Shown here piece by piece: positions 6,131 to 12,389 of a stretch of 26,643 nucleotides of DNA. This DNA is from Kosmotogaceae bacterium UBA1373. GTDB taxonomy: Bacteria > Thermotogota > Thermotogae > Petrotogales > Kosmotogaceae. The notes beneath the pieces are model-generated. The model did no database searches. It worked only from the letters and a program-made list of their open reading frames with translations, and was not told the DNA's origin. Positions within the stretch are counted from its first letter, which is position 1; every line of letters begins with the position of its first letter. The DNA is taken from positions 66,656 through 93,298 of the forward strand of contig DBRH01000083.1 in assembly GCA_002305955.1 (NCBI GenBank), in the 5' to 3' direction. The translations under genes and the position numbers were made by a program.

Positions 6131-7120
6131 TCACTTTCTGTACAATATGTACGCCATCGTCCAGTTACCGAGAATCAGGAAGATGCTGGCAACTATGGAT
6201 GAAATCGCAAGTGTTGGGAGACCGGCCAGGAAGTGCCCGATGTTACAGCCACCGGCCAGATTGGCACCGGCCCCCATCATTATACCTCCAACCATGACCT
6301 GAAGATACGTTTTTGGGTTTTTCGGCATCCTCAGTTTGAACTCTTTGGCCAGAAGAGACGCGATCAAGGCACCGAGTATTATACCGATTATTTCATAGCC
6401 ATCCCATCTCAGAGGCTGGTTGGATATGAAGGTATCGAAGATAGATATCCAGCCGCCCGTTATCCCGAAACCATAGTTCCTGCCAGCCGCTTCGCTCGTT
6501 ATCCATGCGATAGGCGAAAGTATGGCGAGCGCTATCGCGGCCATTTTCCAGTTGAACTTCGTCGGTCTATCCGTGGTCTTCGTACCCAGAGTGTACCAGA
6601 GCAACAAAGCCGCAACGATAGCTGCAGGTATCCATGGGTTAATGTTGAATATCGTTGCCAGTGTCGGGCCGACCTTATCGAAGTAAACCGGGGAGTTTCC
6701 AGCAACGGTAATGTTGAACCCGGCCGCCCATGTCCTTATACCTGAGAAAACTCCACCCCTCATCGCGAGTGCGCCTAGACCGTAGAAAACGGCTCCGAAC
6801 ATCGCGGTGGTCATTCCCTCTCCGGCCCTGTACGTGACTCCAGACGCGCATCCACCGGCAAGAACCATACCAAGACCGAAAACATAAGCTCCCACTATAT
6901 TACCAAAAAAGTTCAAAGTCGGGGGAGCTATCCTTATCCAGCCCATCTGGGCAACGAAGAGAACTGTAATAGCCTGAAGTCCTACCGCGAGAAATCCCAG
7001 TTTCCACAGGTAATTGTCCTTAAACAGCAAAATATCTCTGAAAGCCGAGTTAAAACAAACTCTTCCACGTTGAAGAATGATACCGAATACTACACCTACT
7101 AAGAGACCCGTCCAGGCCAT
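6131..7120 (-). CDS. YeeE/YedE-family (TsuA-like) sulfur transporter
   Basis: This 329-residue polytopic membrane protein of the YeeE/YedE (sulf_transp) family has about nine hydrophobic segments. From the start used here, cysteines fall at C22 (QRGRVCFNSAFRD), C91 (AGGCASGVTYRAGEG) and C292 (LAGGCNIGHFLAG). These match the three conserved cysteines along the thiosulfate pathway of characterised TsuA proteins. The length is also typical of a full two-repeat member. I prefer the ATG at 7120, nine nt after GGGAG, over the one six bases upstream. It lies between a TusA gene and the DsrEFH-like genes, so it likely imports thiosulfate or another sulfane-sulfur donor for that relay. The substrate is inferred. 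Confidence 0.92.
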   Translation of the reverse strand: MAWTGLLVGVVFGIILQRGRVCFNSAFRDILLFKDNYLWKLGFLAVGLQAITVLFVAQMGWIRIAPPTLNFFGNIVGAYVFGLGMVLAGGCASGVTYRAGEGMTTAMFGAVFYGLGALAMRGGVFSGIRTWAAGFNITVAGNSPVYFDKVGPTLATIFNINPWIPAAIVAALLLWYTLGTKTTDRPTKFNWKMAAIALAILSPIAWITSEAAGRNYGFGITGGWISIFDTFISNQPLRWDGYEIIGIILGALIASLLAKEFKLRMPKNPKTYLQVMVGGIMMGAGANLAGGCNIGHFLAGLPTLAISSIVASIFLILGNWTMAYILYRK

Positions 7121-7139
7121 AGTCATTCACTCCCGTCTA

Positions 7140-7379
7140 TCACTTGACTTTTATGTAGATCTTCCACTCGCTGGTGCCTGTTTCTTCGATTTCGAGAATC
7201 TCATGACCGAGATTCTTAACGGCTTCGGGTATTCTCTCTTTCGACATCGCGTAATCGATCCAGACTTCTAGAATCTCTCCGGCTTTCATCTTCTTGAGAG
7301 CTCTTTTCGTTTCAACATCCGGTACGGGACAGACTTCTCCTCTTACATCGATTGACTTTGTTACAGCATACTTCGCCAT
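7140..7379 (-). CDS. tusA: TusA-family sulfur carrier protein
   Basis: This 79-residue protein has the TusA/SirA signature SIDVRGEVCPVPDVETK, with the persulfide-forming cysteine at C17, and ends in the usual beta strand (EWKIYIKVK). TusA proteins carry sulfur as a cysteine persulfide between desulfurases, rhodaneses, transporters and DsrE proteins. The start is ATG 7379-7377, six nt after GGAGGT. It is the first gene of the operon, downstream of a promoter and inverted repeat. A near-copy of this domain forms the C-terminal half of the regulator four genes downstream. Confidence 0.93.
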   Translation of the reverse strand: MAKYAVTKSIDVRGEVCPVPDVETKRALKKMKAGEILEVWIDYAMSKERIPEAVKNLGHEILEIEETGTSEWKIYIKVK

Positions 7380-7398
7380 ATTCATACCTCCAGTTTGG

Positions 7399-7414
7399 TG
7401 TGAAATAATTCACA
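7399..7414. promoter_or_regulatory. Inverted-repeat operator candidate of the sulfur operon
   Basis: TGTGAAATAATTCACA is a perfect 6-bp inverted repeat with a 4-bp spacer. It lies directly downstream of the operon's -10 box, over the expected start of transcription. Its size and AT-rich centre suit an ArsR-type dimer. The ArsR-TusA protein of this operon is the obvious candidate binder, by inference. Confidence 0.7.
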
Positions 7415-7416
7415 TT

Positions 7417-7446
7417 ATGATATTAAAAATAAAATCTCATGGGCAA
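7417..7446 (-). promoter_or_regulatory. Promoter of the sulfur operon
   Basis: On the minus strand TTGCCC (7446-7441) and TATCAT (7422-7417) are 18 nt apart, with an A/T-rich spacer. CATAAT three bases further down is an alternative -10. Both place the start inside the inverted repeat. Confidence 0.5.
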
Positions 7447-7519
7447 CCTGGCAATTGAAAATTGAACGGAATTCAAGGTCGGTACAACAGAATGATAACC
7501 TCCCACAGTTACCCAATAT

Positions 7520-7547
7520 TTGACCGTTTATGACAGCTTGGTAAATT
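7520..7547 (+). promoter_or_regulatory. Candidate promoter of the cobalamin adenosyltransferase transcript
   Basis: TTGACC (7520-7525) and TAAATT (7542-7547) are separated by 16 nt, just ahead of a strong Shine-Dalgarno at 7561. The rest of 7447-7560 shows no gene and no riboswitch motif that I recognise. Confidence 0.45.
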
Positions 7548-7573
7548 AAGGTGCAGTTTCGGAGGTAATGAGT

Positions 7574-7636
7574 TTGAACGAAATCTTTCTCCCCTGGTCG
7601 GGTCATTTTCTTGGCAGGATGCTAGAATCGCACTGA
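7574..7636 (+). CDS. Possible 20-residue upstream ORF before the adenosyltransferase gene
   Basis: A TTG (7574) follows a perfect GGAGGT (7561-7566) at 7 nt and opens a 20-codon frame ending in TGA at 7634-7636, 32 nt before the adenosyltransferase start. The peptide runs MNEIFLPWSGHFLGR and then five more residues. I recognise no homology. No hairpin or terminator follows, so a classical attenuator is not supported. It could be a translated upstream ORF or a gene remnant. Confidence 0.35.
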   Translation: MNEIFLPWSGHFLGRMLESH

Positions 7637-7668
7637 GCATTTCCGATATAAAATCTATGGAGGTCGGC

Positions 7669-8193
7669 ATGGAATTCGTAAAATCGGGATTCGTACACGT
7701 CTATACAGGAAACGGGAAGGGCAAGACAACAGCGGCCTTCGGCATGGCCCTCAGGGCCGCCGCCAGCGGTATGCACGTTTTTATAGGTCAGTTCATAAAG
7801 GGTATGGAATATGGAGAGATGAAGATCGCTCAATTGATGTCGAACGTTGTTCTGGAGCAGTTTGGGCGCGGTTGCTTCATAGACAAGACCCCCTCTCCCG
7901 AGGACTTCCGCCTTGCACGAGAAGGTCTCGTTAGATCAGAAGATATTCTGTCAGGAGGATCTTACGACCTGGTAATTCTCGACGAGATCTTCATCGCGCA
8001 TTTTTTCGGATTGATCTCATCTTCGGAGATTCTAAATCTCATGAACATGCGAAGTGAGGGCACCGAACTGGTGCTGACTGGAAGAAAAGCTCCACAGGAA
8101 ATCATAGATAGGGCCGATCTGGTAACGGAAATGGTAGAGATAAAGCATTACTACGCCAGAGGGGTTCAGGCGAGAAAGGGAATCGAATTCTGA
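7669..8193 (+). CDS. Cob(I)yrinic acid a,c-diamide adenosyltransferase (CobA/BtuR/CobO family)
   Basis: This 174-residue P-loop enzyme transfers the adenosyl group of ATP to cob(I)alamin or corrinoid precursors to make adenosylcobalamin. The Walker-A-like motif YTGNGKGKTTAAFG sits near the N-terminus, followed by the family motifs GQFIKG and YDLVILDEIF and a C-terminal VTEMVEIKHYYARGVQARKGIEF (the typical ending has KHxYxxGxxARxGIE). I choose ATG 7669 because GGAGGT lies just ahead; the ATG at 7657 would place that Shine-Dalgarno inside the gene. No other cobalamin genes and no B12 riboswitch are visible, so it probably serves salvage. It is followed 25 nt later by the HAD phosphatase gene. 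Confidence 0.93.
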   Translation: MEFVKSGFVHVYTGNGKGKTTAAFGMALRAAASGMHVFIGQFIKGMEYGEMKIAQLMSNVVLEQFGRGCFIDKTPSPEDFRLAREGLVRSEDILSGGSYDLVILDEIFIAHFFGLISSSEILNLMNMRSEGTELVLTGRKAPQEIIDRADLVTEMVEIKHYYARGVQARKGIEF

Positions 8194-8218
8194 CAAGGAG
8201 TCTAACGGAGGATAAAAA

Positions 8219-9130
8219 ATGAATAGGTACGTCGCACTGATCCTTGATCTGGATGGAACGCTTCTGAACGATAACAAAGAAATCTCAAGTGGGAATCTCG
8301 AAGCTTTGAACAGTCTCAGACTCAAGGGAATACCGGTCGGTGTCTTTACCGGAAGGGACTTTGAGATGGCCCGCGGATACCTCGATTTGATATCCGCAGA
8401 AGGCCCGCACGCTCTTCAAAACGGAGCGCTAGTGATCACAGGAAAGGGCGAAATTATTGGCCGCACCACGGTCTTTCCCGATCTGGCGCACACAGTGATC
8501 AACATGGCAAATGTGAGGGGTTGCGATATCGTTCTGAGAGAGGCGAGTATAAAACCACCAGACTGGTTCAGAGTAGCTGAGCTGAGAATGAATCCCTATT
8601 TGCCCTTCTTAAAGGCTTATTCGCACAGGATTGAATACATCGAGGACCTCCATGTCGCAGCCGAAGCTAGAGAGCTGCTCCAGATCGACGTTACGGGTCC
8701 TCACGAGATCCTATCGTCGATCTTGAAGGAGTTATCCATCAAGTATCCTGGAGGTTTCAGCCATTCGCTTATCAAGACTAACGACGACACGGCTTTTATG
8801 GAGTATTACTGGAACTCGATCGAAGACGAGACTCTGTTGGAGAAGGTGAAGAAAGATTGCGAAAGTTGGGGGCTCCTCTCGCTTTTCGGTCCGGGAATTT
8901 CTAAAGGAAAGGCTCTTGACAGTTTCGTCGAGTACCATAGTGTTTCCCCATCTGAGGTGATCTTCATAGGCGATCATCTGGCAGATATACCGCTGATGAG
9001 GAGAGTGGGAATGCCAGTGGCCGTGGCCAACGCCATGGATGTCGTGAAGGAAGAAAGTAAGTATGTAACTTCTTCAAATTCCGAGGATGGTGTGGCCAGG
9101 GCAATAGCCGTTTTCTTCGCAGATCTTTAG
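8219..9130 (+). CDS. HAD-superfamily Cof-type phosphatase
   Basis: This 303-residue protein is a HAD hydrolase of the Cof/YidA type (cap type IIB) that dephosphorylates small phosphorylated metabolites. Motif I is ILDLDGTLL, with the nucleophile and acid/base aspartates. Motif II is GVFTGRD, the motif III lysine is in GISKGKALDSF, and motif IV is GDHLADIPLM. Motif IV keeps both acidic residues of the common GDxxND form but has Ala instead of Asn. The start follows GGAGG at good spacing. It is the second gene after the adenosyltransferase and probably in the same transcript. The substrate is unknown, as for most of this family. Confidence 0.9.
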   Translation: MNRYVALILDLDGTLLNDNKEISSGNLEALNSLRLKGIPVGVFTGRDFEMARGYLDLISAEGPHALQNGALVITGKGEIIGRTTVFPDLAHTVINMANVRGCDIVLREASIKPPDWFRVAELRMNPYLPFLKAYSHRIEYIEDLHVAAEARELLQIDVTGPHEILSSILKELSIKYPGGFSHSLIKTNDDTAFMEYYWNSIEDETLLEKVKKDCESWGLLSLFGPGISKGKALDSFVEYHSVSPSEVIFIGDHLADIPLMRRVGMPVAVANAMDVVKEESKYVTSSNSEDGVARAIAVFFADL

Positions 9131-9232
9131 AGCCTACCGGTCATGGATTCTTGTAGCGCGAACATTAGTAACCTGGTGAAGATTCGATCGAGTCTCACAG
9201 TTGTTCGAAGACCGAATCCTTCGCCTGTCGCG

Positions 9233-9241
9233 TGATAGAAT
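9233..9241 (+). promoter_or_regulatory. Possible extended -10 promoter of the TPR gene
   Basis: TGATAGAAT gives a TGn extended -10 about 20 nt before the TPR start. No -35 box stands at the right distance. The rest of 9131-9259 shows no gene or clear terminator. Confidence 0.3.
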
Positions 9242-9259
9242 TTATCTGGAGGTCGTTAA

Positions 9260-9889
9260 ATGAGAGTGACGGTACTGATTCTAACAGTGTTTTTTTCGTG
9301 TTTATGTGTCGCCACGGAGATTGAAATCCTCGAGAATCTGGTAGCCAGGAATCCCGAAGACAAGAGTCTTTCACTTGAGCTTGGAATAGCCTACCACAAC
9401 GCCGGGGTGCTGGGAGACAAAGATCACGTTTTGAAGGCCATAAAACTTCTCGAAAAGCTGGTGAAAGACGACGAAGAAGGTCTGGCAACTGCTTATCTTG
9501 GATCTTCTCACCTGTTGAGGGCCAGGGACGACTGGAACCCCTTCGGGAAGCTCTCCAATCTCGGCAAAGGGTTCGAGTACCTCGACAGAGCGGTCAAGTA
9601 TCACGGCGATAATATCATGGTCCTGGTTATACGGGCTAACGCGTACATAAACATTCCCGGAATATTCGGAAAACTCGATACCTCGATTGCCGATTTTCAA
9701 AAAATCATCCAGTTGTATTCACAGGACACGGTGGTTGATGATATTTTGCTGAACAGCCGTTTAAAGCTGGGAGAGGCCTTCGTGAAAAAAGGAGACAACG
9801 ATAAAGCTTACGAGCAATGGAGATGGATATTGAAGAACGCGCCGGACACGCCTCAGGCGAAAGAAGCGAGAGAATTACTGAGGAAATGA
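9260..9889 (+). CDS. Secreted TPR-repeat protein
   Basis: This 209-residue protein has a short N-terminal signal peptide (MRVTVLILTVFFSCLCVATE) and then helical repeats of TPR type. Clear units include NPEDKSLSLELGIAYHNAG near residue 35 and a last one, LKLGEAFVKKGDNDKAYEQW..ILKNAPDTPQAKEAREL, near the C-terminus. The two cysteines near the signal end (SCLC) could suggest a lipoprotein, but the residues are not a good lipobox. TPR proteins scaffold protein-protein contacts, and this one probably acts in the periplasm. The ATG follows GGAGGTCGTTAA. No specific function is recognisable. Its stop overlaps a possible small ORF. Confidence 0.85.
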   Translation: MRVTVLILTVFFSCLCVATEIEILENLVARNPEDKSLSLELGIAYHNAGVLGDKDHVLKAIKLLEKLVKDDEEGLATAYLGSSHLLRARDDWNPFGKLSNLGKGFEYLDRAVKYHGDNIMVLVIRANAYINIPGIFGKLDTSIADFQKIIQLYSQDTVVDDILLNSRLKLGEAFVKKGDNDKAYEQWRWILKNAPDTPQAKEARELLRK

Positions 9890-10056
9890 TCGAAGTGGAT
9901 CAGAACGGACTTCGAGAAGGCTTTGAGAAGATTTTTTCCGATTCGCTGGGAAGACCTGAGAGAGTGCGAGAAGTAATTGACCGATACCGGTCGAATCACC
10001 GGGACCTCTTCCAGCCAGTCGAGAAGGTATTTACTTGTTGTGAATCCTTCAGATAA
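9886..10056 (+). CDS. Possible small coupled ORF (56 aa), function unknown
   Basis: An ATG overlaps the stop of the TPR gene (ATGA) and opens 56 codons beginning MIEVDQNGLREGFEKIFSDS and ending KVFTCCESFR. GAGG lies very close upstream, so reinitiation after the TPR gene is possible. The predicted product is charged and helical. I recognise no family and cannot exclude a chance frame. Without it, 9890-10077 would be noncoding. Confidence 0.35.
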   Translation: MIEVDQNGLREGFEKIFSDSLGRPERVREVIDRYRSNHRDLFQPVEKVFTCCESFR

Positions 10057-10077
10057 TTCTTCAAGGAGGTAAATTGA

Positions 10078-11055
10078 ATGCTGGTACTATTTTTGAATAA
10101 ATTTGACAAATACTGGGATGGAAAACTAGATCAACTAAGGAAGGCCTTCCCCGGACACAGTTTCGTCTCATATTTGGATCACAAGGATCCGAAGGAACTG
10201 CTACCCGAGGCAGATGTACTGGTTAAAGGTTCGCTCGGCAAAGAGGAACTGGCAAAAGCCGTCAAACTGAAGGCCGTTTTCGTTCCCTGGACGGGTGTTG
10301 ATGGCCTGCCTCTGACCGAGCTCAAGAAGCGTTCCATAATTCTGGCTAACAACCACGGAAACGCCGAAGTGGTTGCAGAAAGGGCCATTGCACTGGCGAT
10401 GGCCGTTACGGGTAGAGTGGTAGAGCTCCATAAAAACCTGGAAAGAGGCGTTTGGCTGGGAAGACCCTCAAGTAAAGAATTAACATGGTTTTCAATGATA
10501 GGCAGAAAATGTGCAATTTTAGGTCTCGGTCAAATAGGCCAGAAAATTGCCACTTTCCTCAAAGCTTTCCGCTGCAGAATAAATGGTTTTAAAAAAGAGC
10601 CGACGGGTGACTATCCAGGCATAGACTTTCTCACGAACGATATCATACAAGCCGTGACGGGCGCCGAACTGGTTTTCGTGGCTCTGCCTTTGACCTCCGA
10701 AACCTTCGCAATCGTGAATCAGGAAGTTCTAGACGCCATGGGCAGCGCCTATCTAATAAACATAAGCAGGGGAAAAGTGGTGGAGGAAAGAGCCCTGGCC
10801 GAATCTCTAATGAGTGGCAAGCTTGCCGGGGCCGCCATAGATGTCTGGTATGATTATCCTTCTATCGATAGACCGGTTACACTCCCATCAAGATATCCGA
10901 TTCACATGTTGCCGAACGTCGTTATCTCTCCCCACGTCGGGAGCTGGACCACAGAGAGCATGCAGGCCATGGTGGATGAAACAGTGGAGAGCATCGGTCA
11001 TTACCTTCTCACGGGTAATCCGATCGACGTCGTGGACCTCGAGAAGGCGTATTGA
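10078..11055 (+). CDS. D-2-hydroxyacid dehydrogenase family protein
   Basis: This 325-residue NAD(P)-dependent enzyme of the D-isomer 2-hydroxyacid dehydrogenase family reduces a 2-oxoacid or oxidises a D-2-hydroxyacid. The Rossmann motif is GLGQIGQKIATFL (about 155-160). The catalytic Arg is in LINISRGKVVEE and the catalytic His in VVISPHVGSWT. Where most members have DVFxxEP with a catalytic Glu, this one has AIDVWYDYPS, so the Glu is replaced by Tyr. Variants with DVW..P are also seen in formate dehydrogenase-like members, so it may act on a different substrate class. ATG 10078 follows AAGGAGGTAAATTGA. It is probably separate from the downstream aro operon, which has its own promoter. Confidence 0.9.
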   Translation: MLVLFLNKFDKYWDGKLDQLRKAFPGHSFVSYLDHKDPKELLPEADVLVKGSLGKEELAKAVKLKAVFVPWTGVDGLPLTELKKRSIILANNHGNAEVVAERAIALAMAVTGRVVELHKNLERGVWLGRPSSKELTWFSMIGRKCAILGLGQIGQKIATFLKAFRCRINGFKKEPTGDYPGIDFLTNDIIQAVTGAELVFVALPLTSETFAIVNQEVLDAMGSAYLINISRGKVVEERALAESLMSGKLAGAAIDVWYDYPSIDRPVTLPSRYPIHMLPNVVISPHVGSWTTESMQAMVDETVESIGHYLLTGNPIDVVDLEKAY

Positions 11056-11130
11056 TCTCTTGGATGCATACTGCGGTAAAATACAAAATACAATCGTTTC
11101 GTAGAGATAACAATCCATCGGCCGGAAAAT

Positions 11131-11160
11131 TTGACTCGTGCCGTAGGAAAAGTGTAGAAT
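11131..11160 (+). promoter_or_regulatory. Promoter of the aro operon
   Basis: TTGACT (11131-11136) and TAGAAT (11155-11160) are separated by 18 nt. Transcription would start near 11167, about 20 nt before the leader-peptide ATG. The stretch 11056-11130 shows nothing else recognisable. Confidence 0.7.
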
Positions 11161-11187
11161 CTACTTAATTCAATGAGGAGTGCGTAT

Positions 11188-11256
11188 ATGTCTATATTCG
11201 ATTTTTCCTGGATAAATGCAAACAGCTATTATTATATTATGAGCATCTGCTCGTGA
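11188..11256 (+). CDS. Aromatic amino acid leader peptide (22 aa) of the aro operon
   Basis: A 22-codon ORF begins at ATG 11188, with GAGGAG 7 nt upstream, and ends with TGA at 11254-11256. It begins MSIFDFSWINANSYYYIMS, so it has two Phe codons, one Trp codon and three consecutive Tyr codons (11227-11235) within the first 16 residues. It is followed by nested hairpins and a terminator just before the DAHP synthase gene. This arrangement is that of a ribosome-mediated attenuator that reads Tyr first, and Phe and Trp as well. The peptide itself is unlikely to have a function. Codon content plus architecture make it convincing despite its size. Confidence 0.88.
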   Translation: MSIFDFSWINANSYYYIMSICS

Positions 11257-11320
11257 GCCAGCTCTCCGGGTAGATGCTTTCGCATTTACTCCGGATAAAG
11301 ATTGAGAGGGTCTCCAATCC
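11241..11320 (+). promoter_or_regulatory. Alternative RNA structures of the aro attenuator
   Basis: Segment 1, GAGCATCT (11241-11248), is complementary to segment 2, AGATGCTT (11272-11279, one G-U). Segment 2, CCGGGTAGATGC, can instead pair with segment 3, GCATTTACTCCGG (11282-11294, one bulge and one G-U). This second helix can be extended by CTCTC (11262-11266) pairing with GAGAG (11304-11308) of the terminator arm. CTCCGGAT (11290-11297) is also perfectly complementary to ATCCGGAG (11317-11324) in the terminator. Segment 1 begins 5 nt after the last Tyr codon, so a ribosome stalled there would mask it and favour antitermination. Confidence 0.75.
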
Positions 11321-11340
11321 GGAGACCCTCTTTCATTTTT
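11305..11340 (+). terminator. Attenuator terminator ahead of the aro operon
   Basis: AGAGGGTCTCC and GGAGACCCTCT form a perfect 11-bp stem with an AATCC loop, followed by TTCATTTTT. It ends 17 nt before the DAHP synthase ATG, in the leader rather than after a gene. Confidence 0.9.
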
Positions 11341-11357
11341 AGAATGCGGGGTGAAGT

Positions 11358-12374
11358 ATGGTAGTGATTTTAAGGAACGGGAGCGGTGAGGAAGAGATCA
11401 AAAAGGTTGAGGTGTTGTCCTCTAGTCTGGGTCTCAATTGCCACATCTCAAAAGGAGCGGAGAAGATAGTGATAGGTATCATCGGGGACGACCGGTACAC
11501 CTCGGTTGAACGTTTCGAAGCGCTAGAATGCGTGGAGCAGGTGGTGCGGGTACTGAAGCCTTTCAAGTTAGTATCCAGGGAGTTCCATGGCGAGGATCTC
11601 AATGTCGAGGTCGGAGATGTATCGATAGGAAATGGGAAGTTCGTTGTTATGGCCGGTCCTTGCGCGGTTGAGGATCGGTCGATGATCGAAGAGAGCGCGG
11701 CCTTCCTCTCCGAAATGGGTGTGAGAATTATCAGGGGAGGAGCCTTCAAGCCAAGGACATCTCCCTATTCTTTTCAGGGACTTGGCAGAAAGGGACTCGA
11801 GCTTCTTAGAGAGGCGGCCGATAGATATGGAATGAAGACGGTAACTGAGGTGATAGGAGAAACAACGCTGGAAGCGGTTTCATCGCTGAGCGATATCCTT
11901 CAGATAGGTGCGCGTAACGCCCAGAACTTCCAGCTTATTCAGAGGGTAGCCAGTTGCGGAAAACCGGTGCTTTTGAAGAGGGGGTTCATGAACACCGTAG
12001 AAGAGCTTCTTCTTTCGGCCGAATACATTGCCTACGGCGGCAACATGTCGATAATCCTATGCGAGAGGGGTATAAGAACCTTCGAAACATCTACAAGGAA
12101 CACTCTGGATATCTCGGCGATTCCACTTATAAAAATGCAATCGCCACTGCCAATAATTGCCGACCCGAGCCATGCTAGCGGGCGAAGAGATCTGATCATT
12201 CCCCTGTCTAGGGCCATTCTGGCCGTCGGAGCCGACGGTATAGAGGTTGAAGTTCATCCCAGACCGGAGAGCGCTCTGTCAGACAGCAAACAGAGTCTGA
12301 ATTTCAGAGAATTCGAAAAGCTGATGCGCGAATTGAAGAGCCTCGTGAGTGCCAGAGAGCTCGTACTGACCTGA
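11358..12374 (+). CDS. 3-deoxy-7-phosphoheptulonate (DAHP) synthase, type I-beta with N-terminal regulatory domain
   Basis: This 338-residue enzyme condenses phosphoenolpyruvate and erythrose 4-phosphate to DAHP, the first step of the shikimate pathway. An N-terminal ferredoxin-like/ACT domain (about 1-68) precedes a TIM barrel with AGPCAVED, RGGAFKPRTSPYSFQG, QIGARNAQNFQL, LLKRGF and IADPSHASGRRDL, which include the metal and phosphate ligands. This architecture is that of the Thermotoga-type enzyme, whose N-terminal domain binds Tyr or Phe for feedback inhibition. Feedback control is therefore likely in addition to the leader attenuator. The usual QIGARNMQN has Ala for Met here. It starts just after the terminator, with GGGTGAAG as ribosome site, and is 15 nt ahead of aroA. 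Confidence 0.96.
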   Translation: MVVILRNGSGEEEIKKVEVLSSSLGLNCHISKGAEKIVIGIIGDDRYTSVERFEALECVEQVVRVLKPFKLVSREFHGEDLNVEVGDVSIGNGKFVVMAGPCAVEDRSMIEESAAFLSEMGVRIIRGGAFKPRTSPYSFQGLGRKGLELLREAADRYGMKTVTEVIGETTLEAVSSLSDILQIGARNAQNFQLIQRVASCGKPVLLKRGFMNTVEELLLSAEYIAYGGNMSIILCERGIRTFETSTRNTLDISAIPLIKMQSPLPIIADPSHASGRRDLIIPLSRAILAVGADGIEVEVHPRPESALSDSKQSLNFREFEKLMRELKSLVSARELVLT

Positions 12375-12389
12375 TGGTGGAGGAAAGAG

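Noticed and set aside
7380..7668. Cobalamin riboswitch upstream of the adenosyltransferase gene
   Set aside because: No B12-box-like sequence and too little structured RNA between the promoter candidate and the gene.
11161..11340. T-box or protein-binding (TRAP-like) leader for the aro operon
   Set aside because: No T-box motif and no series of GAG/UAG triplets with regular spacing; the aromatic leader ORF accounts for the structure.
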